DNA of 14,279 nucleotides from Alienimonas sp043951915. GTDB lineage: Bacteria; Planctomycetota; Planctomycetia; Planctomycetales; Planctomycetaceae. The translations under genes and the position numbers were made by a program. The notes under the pieces were generated by a model. The model searched no databases, was not told where the DNA came from, and saw only the letters and a list, made by a program, of their open reading frames with translations. This document shows, piece by piece, positions 1 through 6,216 of this stretch (positions within the stretch are counted from its first letter, which is position 1; every line of letters starts with the position of its first letter). The stretch lies in assembly GCF_043951915.1 (NCBI RefSeq), contig NZ_JBINJD010000130.1, positions 1-14,279 of the forward strand. The letters run 5' to 3'.

Positions 1-45
1 CGCCCCCTTGGGGGGAGGGGGAAACGGGGAGCGCCTCGACGATTC

Positions 46-63
46 GCCGAAGCCCGCTTCGGC
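46..63 (-). terminator. candidate hairpin after the Nramp-like gene
   Basis: A perfect inverted repeat (GCCGAAG, 4-base loop, CTTCGGC) begins 14 bases after the stop codon of the Nramp-like gene, reading on the minus strand. Its position fits a transcription end. It is not followed by a T-run on that strand (GAATCG follows), so it is at best a non-canonical terminator or an mRNA 3'-end stabiliser. Confidence 0.35.
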
Positions 64-77
64 AAGCGAGCCCGGCT

Positions 78-1889
78 TTAGGCCGCGGCGGATCGGCGCT
101 TCACCACCTCGCCGACGGCCAACGCCACGGCGAAGGCGACGGCCACGGCGATCAGCCCCGGCCAGCCGAACGTCATGCCCAGGAAGGTCGAGTCCCGAAT
201 CGCCCAGGCGGCCGCGAAGAACGCGACCAACGTGGCCGTCCCCAGTACGAGGTTCACCGCGATCCGCTTGCCGCCGGTCGGCATCGCGTCGCCCAGCAGT
301 TCCCGGCGGTTCATCAACAGCAGGAAGGTCAGGTAGGCGACCGGCAGCAGGGTCAGGCCGAATACGCTGGTCGGCACGGCCAGATAGACCGCCGCCCCGC
401 TCCAGTAAAACGGACCCAAGGCTCCGAGGCAGGGCAGCAGGGCGCCCAGGCGGAAGTTCCAGCCGGTCGCGGGCACGTTCAGCACCTCGCAGACGACGAA
501 CCCGCTGACGAGCATCAGCAGGGTGATCGTGCTGCACGCCATCCCGAGGACGCCCAGGCCGAACACCACGTCCGCGAACCGGCCGCCGCCGAACACCGGC
601 GTCAGGCTGCTGGCGAGGGCGTCGGCGTCCCGCTCCACCAGAGCGGCGGCGAGCACCCGTTCGTTCTCCGGCAGGGATGCCCGATCGACGCCGCGGCCGT
701 CCACGTTCTTCAGGAACGCCTTCTCGGATTTGGTCAGTTCGCCTTCCGGTTTCTCCAGCAGCGCCGCGTAGCCGGCGTCGGCGACGGGGACGTCCGCTTT
801 CGGCGACCCGTGAAACTGCGAGGCGGAGGCGATCACCACGCAGGAGGTCGCCAGCAGGAAGGGGATGAACATGCCCGTGGCGAGGTCGAAGATGCCCAGC
901 CCGCGGTGCTCCCGCCCCCAGCCGCGGCCGAGCATGCTGTAGGGCAGCAGGAAGGTCATGTTGATGCCGACCGCCGTGGCGAAGGCGGCCATCATCTTGT
1001 CCCGCTGGCTGCCGACGATCACGTTCGACCAGTAGTCCCGGGAGGCGGCGTCCGGCAGGGCGTCGACGAGCGCCTGCAACGCCGGCGCCGGCCGGAAGAT
1101 CGCCCCGAAGTCCGGCACGAAGCCGGCGAAGACGGCGCCCCAGTCGAGTTCGCCCTCCCACGCCAGCCGGGCCACCACGCCGATGAAACAGGCGACAATC
1201 AACCCGACCACGACCTTCAGCATCACCTCGTACACCCGCACGCCCCAGTGCCCGCTGCCGTAGCTCCAGGTCACGGCGACGGAGATCACGAGGATGACCC
1301 CGGCGATGAGCAGCTTCGCCGCGGTGTCCGACAGGCCGCCGCCCCCGCCCAGCAGGTCCGGCATGAGGTTCTGTTGCAGGGCTCCGGTCGCCAGCGAGTA
1401 CTGCGGCAACGCCCAGACGACGTTCGCCAGCCCGCTGGCCGCCAGCCACAGCCAGCCCAGCGCCGGGTTGACGTGCTGATTGATCGCCCGGAACGGCCGC
1501 AGGCCCGTGGAGAGGGTCACGTAGCCGATCGCGGACAGCATGCAGATGCCCAGGATCATCGCGACCGGCTGCAACCAGAGCAGGCCGAACCCGGCGATCA
1601 CGCCGAGGTACAGGCCGCCGGCGAGCGACCCGCCGCCCAGCGTCAGGGCGCTCTGCAGCCAGCCGGGGCCGGACAACCGCACGTACCCGGCGAGCCGCCC
1701 TGCGAGGGGGCGGGCGTTGATCTCGCGGAGCATCTCCCGCTCGCGCTCGATCGCCTCGCCGCCGACCGGTTTCACCAGCGGCTCGTCCAACCCGAGTTCG
1801 CCGTCCGGAGAGAACGGCGTCTCCGCCGCCCGGGCCGCGCTCGGATCGCCCGTGGCGCCTGGGGTCGGGGGCGGGGAAGCAGTGCTCAT
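78..1889 (-). CDS. Nramp-fold (divalent metal transporter-like) membrane protein
   Basis: The 603-residue protein has a cytosolic-looking, Pro/Glu-rich N-terminus (about 1-70) and roughly 12 hydrophobic segments between 79 and 594. The segment 'GPGWLQSALTLGGGSLAGG' (74-92) aligns with Nramp transmembrane helix 1, where the family has 'GPGF...DPGN'. In Nramp proteins the Asp and Asn of DPGN, plus the Met and His of an MPH motif in helix 6, bind the metal ion. Here the DPGN site reads LGGGS, and the helix 6 equivalent (around 300-318) reads 'GINMTFLLP' with no His. The fold assignment is fairly good, but transport of Mn/Fe is doubtful. A soluble insertion of about 75 residues (361-437) separates helices 7 and 8, longer than in typical Nramp proteins of 400-450 residues. 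The ATG start has no Shine-Dalgarno sequence. It lies 194 bases downstream of gene 2 on the same strand. It could move another substrate, or be an inactive or regulatory relative. Confidence 0.8.
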   Translation of the reverse strand: MSTASPPPTPGATGDPSAARAAETPFSPDGELGLDEPLVKPVGGEAIEREREMLREINARPLAGRLAGYVRLSGPGWLQSALTLGGGSLAGGLYLGVIAGFGLLWLQPVAMILGICMLSAIGYVTLSTGLRPFRAINQHVNPALGWLWLAASGLANVVWALPQYSLATGALQQNLMPDLLGGGGGLSDTAAKLLIAGVILVISVAVTWSYGSGHWGVRVYEVMLKVVVGLIVACFIGVVARLAWEGELDWGAVFAGFVPDFGAIFRPAPALQALVDALPDAASRDYWSNVIVGSQRDKMMAAFATAVGINMTFLLPYSMLGRGWGREHRGLGIFDLATGMFIPFLLATSCVVIASASQFHGSPKADVPVADAGYAALLEKPEGELTKSEKAFLKNVDGRGVDRASLPENERVLAAALVERDADALASSLTPVFGGGRFADVVFGLGVLGMACSTITLLMLVSGFVVCEVLNVPATGWNFRLGALLPCLGALGPFYWSGAAVYLAVPTSVFGLTLLPVAYLTFLLLMNRRELLGDAMPTGGKRIAVNLVLGTATLVAFFAAAWAIRDSTFLGMTFGWPGLIAVAVAFAVALAVGEVVKRRSAAA

Positions 1890-2059
1890 CGGGCGTCGAA
1901 TCAGTGAGGGCGAATCGATCCCACGCTACGTTCGATCGCCGCGCCGCCGCAACTCACGCGCGGCCGGCGCCGGGGTTCTCGGACGCCGCCGGGCGGGCGG
2001 CCCGCAGAACCGCGCGACGCGGCGCCGTCGCCGCCGGTCCCGCGCCCAGTCCTGGCGCC

Positions 2060-2077
2060 GATCGGCCGGCGCCGATC
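2060..2077 (-). other. hairpin plus direct repeat between genes 2 and 1
   Basis: Seven bases after the stop codon of the exported unknown protein (minus strand) lies an inverted repeat GATCGGC-CGGC-GCCGATC. The same stretch contains a direct repeat GGCGCCGATC at 2054-2063 and 2068-2077, offset by 14 bases. There is no T-run, so it is a weak terminator candidate. It could also be a protein-binding site in the 194-base gap upstream of the Nramp-like gene. I see no other clear element in that gap. Confidence 0.3.
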
Positions 2078-2083
2078 CACCGG

Positions 2084-2893
2084 TCACGGCAGGGGAAGTT
2101 CGCCGCGGGCGTCGTCGCCGATCTCGGCGACGCTCATGCGGACGACCGTCTTGCTGGTCTCGCGGAAGGCGTCGCGGGGTTCGCTGAGGTCCTTCGATTC
2201 GCGGGTGAGGGTCACCTCCCACTGGGCCGGGCCGAAGGGCACGTCCGGGCTGATGACGAACTGCCCCTCGTTGGTCACGCGGGCCCGTTCGCTCTCCTCG
2301 ACCGCCCGGCCGCGGTACCGCGTGCCGTCGAACTGTCCGGCGGGGGCGTCGACGGTCGCGGCGCCCTCTTCGGTCAGTTCGGCCGGTTCGTATTCCGTCA
2401 GCAGGGTGAGGGTCGGGTAGGCGCGCAGGGCCGGGCCGACCTCCGTCGGCTCGGCGTCGCCGACCTGCTTCCAACCGCGAATCACCGGCAGGAAGGCCTG
2501 CGGGATGCCGGCGTCGTCCACCGGTCGGCCGATCACGCCGGACTCCGGCACGAGAACCTTGTACAGCACCCGGCCGACCGGACCCGTCTCCAGGCCGCGT
2601 TCGCCGGGGGAGCCGGTTTCGGAGACGATCTCCAGCCAGCGGGCGGGAACCTCTTCGCCGGCGACGTTCGCGGTTACGGCTTCCAGCGCCCGCAGGGTGA
2701 TCTGGCGGCGGCGCTGGACGGTTGTGACCTGGTTCTGCGGGTCCGTCAGCGTCTGGGTGTAGGAGCCCTCGTGCCGGACGAGCGTGCCGGGTTCCGGCAG
2801 GTTCCAGACGAGCCCGCCGGCCGTTGCGGCGGCGGGGGCGGCGAGCAGCAGCGCCGCGCACGCCGCGGCGGAGAAACGGGCGACGGTGAGCAT
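2084..2893 (-). CDS. exported protein of unknown function
   Basis: I do not recognise a family. The start at 2893 gives 269 residues and puts a clear signal peptide at the very N-terminus: basic 'MLTVAR', a hydrophobic Ala/Leu stretch, and a probable cleavage after 'AATA' near residue 25. The frame stays open upstream to 3004, but that would add 37 Arg/Pro-rich residues before the signal peptide and is unlikely. The mature part has no further membrane segment. It is rich in Thr, Glu and Val with alternating polar and hydrophobic residues, suggesting a beta-sheet fold, and has no cysteines in the mature part. It opens with 'GGLVWNLPEPGTLVRHEG'. The product is probably periplasmic or surface-associated. 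It is divergent from sppA (248-base gap) and lies upstream of the Nramp-like gene on the same strand. With a 194-base gap to that gene, co-transcription is possible but not shown. Confidence 0.75.
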   Translation of the reverse strand: MLTVARFSAAACAALLLAAPAAATAGGLVWNLPEPGTLVRHEGSYTQTLTDPQNQVTTVQRRRQITLRALEAVTANVAGEEVPARWLEIVSETGSPGERGLETGPVGRVLYKVLVPESGVIGRPVDDAGIPQAFLPVIRGWKQVGDAEPTEVGPALRAYPTLTLLTEYEPAELTEEGAATVDAPAGQFDGTRYRGRAVEESERARVTNEGQFVISPDVPFGPAQWEVTLTRESKDLSEPRDAFRETSKTVVRMSVAEIGDDARGELPLP

Positions 2894-3141
2894 CGGGCGC
2901 GGGACGGGGCGTAGGAAGCGGAGGCGGAGCGTTGCATTCTTCCCCCCGCCGGGCCGCTCGCAAGCCGCGACCGCGGCGTCCGGACGGATGGACCGCCGCC
3001 CCATCCGCCCCTACCGTGCCGGGCCGCCCGATCGGTCGAATCCTTCGGCCCCCCCGGGCGGTATCCCCGGTGAACGCCCGGGCCGCGCTCCGCCCCCGGC
3101 GCCCGACCGCTCGCCTTTCGGACTCCCCGATTCCGCCGACG
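2894..3141. promoter_or_regulatory. divergent promoter region, gene 2 / sppA
   Basis: This 248-base gap between two outward-facing genes must hold both transcription starts, unless the genes are leaderless. I see no convincing -35/-10 pair on either strand. Two perfect inverted repeats are visible: CGGATGG/CCATCCG (2985-2991 and 3001-3007) and CCCGGGCG/CGCCCGGG (3053-3060 and 3075-3082, 14-base spacer). The second lies about 60-90 bases upstream of the sppA start. Either could be an operator or a chance product of high GC content. Confidence 0.4.
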
Positions 3142-5016
3142 ATGACCCGACCCACCCCCCGCCGGTTCGCGCCGGCCGCGCTCGTCCCCGCCGCTCTCGC
3201 CCTGTTGACGGTCGGCTTCGCCCCTGCCGCGTCCTTCGCCGACGAAAAGAACGCGGAACAGGCGGACGCCCGACCCGCAATCGAAAAGGCGAACGTCGCC
3301 CACATCAAACTGTCCGGCGCCTTCCCGGAGGCCCCGCAGCCGGAAGGCCCGTTCGGCGCCCTGACCCAAACGTTGGAAAAGGCGAAGGACCGCATCGAGA
3401 AGGCCGCCGCCGACGATCGCATCAGCGCCGTGCTGCTGGAGATCGACGACCCGGAGGCCGGCTTCACCAAGGCCCGCAGCCTGCGGGCGAGCATTAAGAC
3501 CGTCCGCGACGCCGGCAAGCCGGTCTACGCCTACTTTGAGGACGCCTCCACCCCCGGCTACCTGATCGCCTGCGCCGCCGACAAGGTCATCGCCCCCGAA
3601 AGCGGCGGCGTGATGATGGTCGGCCTGCGGGCCGAAGTCGAGTTCTATAAAGAACTGTTCGACGACTTCGAGGTGCAGCCGGACATGCTCCGCGTCGGGA
3701 AATTTAAAAGCGCCGCGGAGCCCTACACCCGCAGCTCCATGAGCCCGGAGTTCCGCGAGGAACTGACCGAGGTGCTGGGCGACATTTACGAGAACGTCCT
3801 CGTCACCGTCGCCGAGACCCGCGGCATGGAGAAGGACGCCGTCGACGCCGCGATCGACAGCGGCCCCCACACCGCCAACGGCGCCAAGGCGGCCGGCCTG
3901 ATCGACGAAATTCTTTATGAGGATCAGATCGCCGACCTGATTAAAAAGGAACTGAACGCCGGCGAGGTGCGGATCGTCGAGGACTACCTCAAGCCGAAGC
4001 CGAAGAAATACGAGGGCTTCTCCGGCCTCATGGAGTTGTTAAACGACCTCTCCGGCGAAACGCAGTCCACCGCCTCCCGCGGCCCGAAGATCGCCGTCAT
4101 CTACGCCCTCGGCCCGATTATCTCCGGCAAGAGCGTGGAGAGCCCCTTCACCGGCGCCCAGTCGATGGGCTCCGACACGATGATCAAGGCGATCGACGAG
4201 GCCCGCGAGGACGACACGGTGAAGGCCGTCGTGCTGCGGGTGGACAGCCCCGGCGGCAGCGCCCTGGCCAGCGACCTGATGTGGCGGGCGCTGGTCCGGT
4301 TGAAGGCTGAGAAGCCGCTGATCGTCTCCATGGGCGAGGTCGCCGGCAGCGGCGGGTATTACATCGCCATGCCCGGCGACACGATTCTCGCCGACCCGTC
4401 CACCATCACCGGCTCGATCGGCGTGGTCGGCGGCAAACTGGCGTTCGGGGAGACCTTCAAACGCTTCGGCGTGACCCACGACGTGGTGCAGTTCGGCGAC
4501 AACGCCGGCACGCTCTCGTTGCTCACCCCGTTCGACGAGTCCGAGGAAGCCGCGATGCGGAAGATGCTCGCCGAGATTTATGAACTGTTCACCAAAAAGG
4601 CCGCCGAGGGCCGGAATATGGAGCTCGAGCGGCTGAAGGAACTGGCCGGCGGCCGCATCTACAGCGGCGCCCGAGCCAAGGAACTCGGCCTGGTGGACGA
4701 ACTCGGCACGTTGGAGGACGCCATCGCCCTGGCGGAGAAGGCCGCCGCCGAGCGACACGACGACGTGGACGAGGGCGACGAACTCGGCCGGCTGAACCTG
4801 CCGAAGCCGGTCAACCCGTTCGAGGCCCTGTTCGAAAACGGGATGCCGGGAATGCTCAAGGCCCAGCAGGCCGCCGCCGGCGAGGCCGCCGTGGCCGCTG
4901 CGGTCGAGGCCCTGCCGGAGCCGCTCTCCGGCGTCGCGGCGCGGCTCGGCGCCCTCGAGACCCTCGCCAAGGAGCGGGCGCTGGTCGTGATGCCGTTCGG
5001 ACTGACGGTGAAGTAA
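3142..5016 (+). CDS. sppA: signal peptide peptidase SppA, S49 family, two-domain (67K) type
   Basis: SppA degrades signal peptides left in the membrane after protein export, using a Ser/Lys dyad. This 624-residue protein matches the long form (E. coli SppA is 618) with two tandem S49 domains, about 50-270 and 314-520. The dyad is complete. The Lys is K189 in 'RVGKFKSAAEPY', matching E. coli K209 in 'YKSAVEP'. The Ser is S403 in 'GEVAGSGGYYIA', followed by 'DPSTITGSIGVVGG'. 'VDSPGGSA' marks the second domain. The ATG at 3142 places an N-terminal hydrophobic segment after 'TRPTPRR', with a possible cleavage after 'ASFA' (33/34). It may be processed, or may stay as an anchor as in E. coli. The frame is open back to 2932, but the added residues would precede the signal sequence. 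There is no Shine-Dalgarno sequence. The 100 C-terminal residues are Ala-rich and not membrane-spanning. It is a single-gene unit ended by the hairpin at 5047. Confidence 0.93.
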   Translation: MTRPTPRRFAPAALVPAALALLTVGFAPAASFADEKNAEQADARPAIEKANVAHIKLSGAFPEAPQPEGPFGALTQTLEKAKDRIEKAAADDRISAVLLEIDDPEAGFTKARSLRASIKTVRDAGKPVYAYFEDASTPGYLIACAADKVIAPESGGVMMVGLRAEVEFYKELFDDFEVQPDMLRVGKFKSAAEPYTRSSMSPEFREELTEVLGDIYENVLVTVAETRGMEKDAVDAAIDSGPHTANGAKAAGLIDEILYEDQIADLIKKELNAGEVRIVEDYLKPKPKKYEGFSGLMELLNDLSGETQSTASRGPKIAVIYALGPIISGKSVESPFTGAQSMGSDTMIKAIDEAREDDTVKAVVLRVDSPGGSALASDLMWRALVRLKAEKPLIVSMGEVAGSGGYYIAMPGDTILADPSTITGSIGVVGGKLAFGETFKRFGVTHDVVQFGDNAGTLSLLTPFDESEEAAMRKMLAEIYELFTKKAAEGRNMELERLKELAGGRIYSGARAKELGLVDELGTLEDAIALAEKAAAERHDDVDEGDELGRLNLPKPVNPFEALFENGMPGMLKAQQAAAGEAAVAAAVEALPEPLSGVAARLGALETLAKERALVVMPFGLTVK

Positions 5017-5046
5017 TTCCGCGGACCGTTCATCCCCGGCGCAGCG

Positions 5047-5085
5047 AAGCGTCCCGGACCCTTGAAGGGTCCGGGACGCTTTTTT
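5047..5085 (+). terminator. intrinsic terminator of sppA
   Basis: A perfect 17-base inverted repeat with a single central base (arms 5047-5063 and 5065-5081) can form a GC-rich stem of about 15 bp. On the plus strand it is followed by six T residues (5080-5085). It begins 31 bases after the sppA stop. On the minus strand the T-rich side is missing, so it should act mainly on sppA. It may still partly block the convergent transcript from the gene ending at 5105. Confidence 0.92.
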
Positions 5086-5104
5086 CGTGCGGTCCTGCAG
5101 TCGG

Positions 5105-6046
5105 TCAGGCGATCGCGGCCCGCAGTTTGTCGATCCACTTGGCGGCCTCGGTTTTCACGTCGCCGCCCTCCTCGTACTCCAGCACGAGCCAGCCGCGGTA
5201 GCCGGCGTCGCCGAGGATGCCGACGATCCGCTTCAGGTCCGCCTCCTCTTTCTTCTTGCCGTCGGGGTGGACGGCCACCTTGATCTGGGCGTTGATCGCG
5301 TACGGGGCGATCTGGGCGAGGTCGCGGTACGGGTCGTCCGTGCGGAAGTTGCCGCTGTCGAAGTTCACGCCGAACCAGGGGCTGTCGTCCACCTGCTCAA
5401 TGATGGAGAGCATCTGCTTCGGCGTCGCCGTGATCCCGCCGTGGTTCTCTAGGGCGAGGTGCACGCCCTTTTCGGCCGCGTGGGGCAGGCACTCGTTGAT
5501 GCCGGCGGCGCAGCGGGCGATCGCTTCTTTTTCGTCCCCGCCCTTCGGAACCTTGCCGGCGAAGATGCGGATGACCGGGGCGCCGAGCACGCTGGCGGCG
5601 TCGATCCAGCGCTTGCAGGCGGCGATCTGCGCGTCGCGGGCGTCGCCGGGCGGCAGGGCGAAGTCGTTGCCGATCGCCGTGCCGGAGACCGTCAACCCGT
5701 TGGCGAAGCAGCGGTGGGCCAGCGCGTGGAGGATCGCGTCCGCTTCGCCGCCCGGCTCGTAGTTCTGCACGGCGGCGGGGAAGTAGTACCCCGTCAGCTC
5801 CACCCCCGGCAGGCCGAGTGAGGCGGCGTAGTCGACGACGTCGTCCAGCGTCATCGTCCCCTCTTTGGAGCCGCGGGGCAGCTGCCGGTTGAAGGAGTAC
5901 GCCGCCAGGCTGAGCTTGAACAGCGACCCGTCCGCCTGCCGGGTGAGCGGGTCGGCGGCGACCCCGGACGCGGGCCCCACGGCGAGTGCCGCGGCCGACG
6001 CCCCGGCGGCGGAGGCGAGAAACGAACGACGGGAGGGGCCGATCAT
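5105..6046 (-). CDS. Tat-exported sugar phosphate isomerase/epimerase-like TIM-barrel protein
   Basis: The 313-residue protein starts with a twin-arginine signal: 'SRRSFLA' at 5-11, an Ala-rich core, and a probable cleavage after 'GVAA' near residue 31. The ATG at 6046 is chosen because it puts this motif at the N-terminus; the open frame to 6115 adds 23 residues. The body resembles the xylose isomerase-like/AP endonuclease 2 TIM-barrel family. Its strand motifs place acidic and polar residues where this family binds a divalent metal: E83 ('GVELTGYYF'), E200 ('LALENHGG'), D230 ('VNFDSGN'), Q254 or H260, and E290 ('LVLEYEEGG'). Members isomerise or epimerise sugars or sugar derivatives; the substrate here cannot be told. 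Tat export suggests that it folds and takes up metal in the cytoplasm before moving to the periplasm. It is a single-gene unit, convergent with sppA (88-base gap) and divergent from leuS. Confidence 0.88.
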   Translation of the reverse strand: MIGPSRRSFLASAAGASAAALAVGPASGVAADPLTRQADGSLFKLSLAAYSFNRQLPRGSKEGTMTLDDVVDYAASLGLPGVELTGYYFPAAVQNYEPGGEADAILHALAHRCFANGLTVSGTAIGNDFALPPGDARDAQIAACKRWIDAASVLGAPVIRIFAGKVPKGGDEKEAIARCAAGINECLPHAAEKGVHLALENHGGITATPKQMLSIIEQVDDSPWFGVNFDSGNFRTDDPYRDLAQIAPYAINAQIKVAVHPDGKKKEEADLKRIVGILGDAGYRGWLVLEYEEGGDVKTEAAKWIDKLRAAIA

Positions 6047-6216
6047 GACGGAATTCGAACGAGTAGCGGGCGAGACGTGTCGGATCCTACAGCCCCGGCG
6101 GACTGATTCGTACACTCCCCGGCCCCGACGGCCCGCCGTCCGCCGGGGCCGAGACGCCCCGCGGTCGTCTCGCCGTCACGTCCGACCTCCGACATCGCAC
6201 CTCCCACTTCGTTCTG
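6047..6216. promoter_or_regulatory. divergent promoter region, TIM-barrel gene / leuS
   Basis: This 170-base gap separates two outward-facing genes. It contains a weak -10-like TACACT on the plus strand (6111-6116) and TAGGAT on the minus strand (6089-6084), neither with a good -35 partner. In the leuS leader, 6121-6150 can fold as a strong hairpin: arms GGCCCCG/CGGGGCC enclose ACGG/CCGT with a 4-base bulge. I see no T-box-like specifier or antiterminator sequence. Confidence 0.4.

Noticed and set aside
810..1907. Long plus-strand open frame of 365 codons
   Set aside because: It lies antisense to the Nramp-like gene, and its His/Arg/Gln/Pro-rich product is typical of a shadow frame in GC-rich DNA.
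1890..1940. Imperfect inverted repeat (GCGATCGA ... TCGATTCGC on the minus strand) before the Nramp-like gene
   Set aside because: One arm has an extra base, and GATC-type words are common in this sequence. There is no further support for an operator.
1926..3518. 530-codon and 374-codon minus-strand open frames across gene 2 and the start of sppA
   Set aside because: They run through two well-supported genes and a divergent gap, and the products are Arg/Gly/Pro-rich low-complexity sequence.
6084..6116. Sigma-70-like promoters for leuS (TACACT) and the TIM-barrel gene (TAGGAT)
   Set aside because: Neither has a -35 box near the right distance, and single hexamers of this kind occur by chance. 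They are kept only as remarks in the gap entry.
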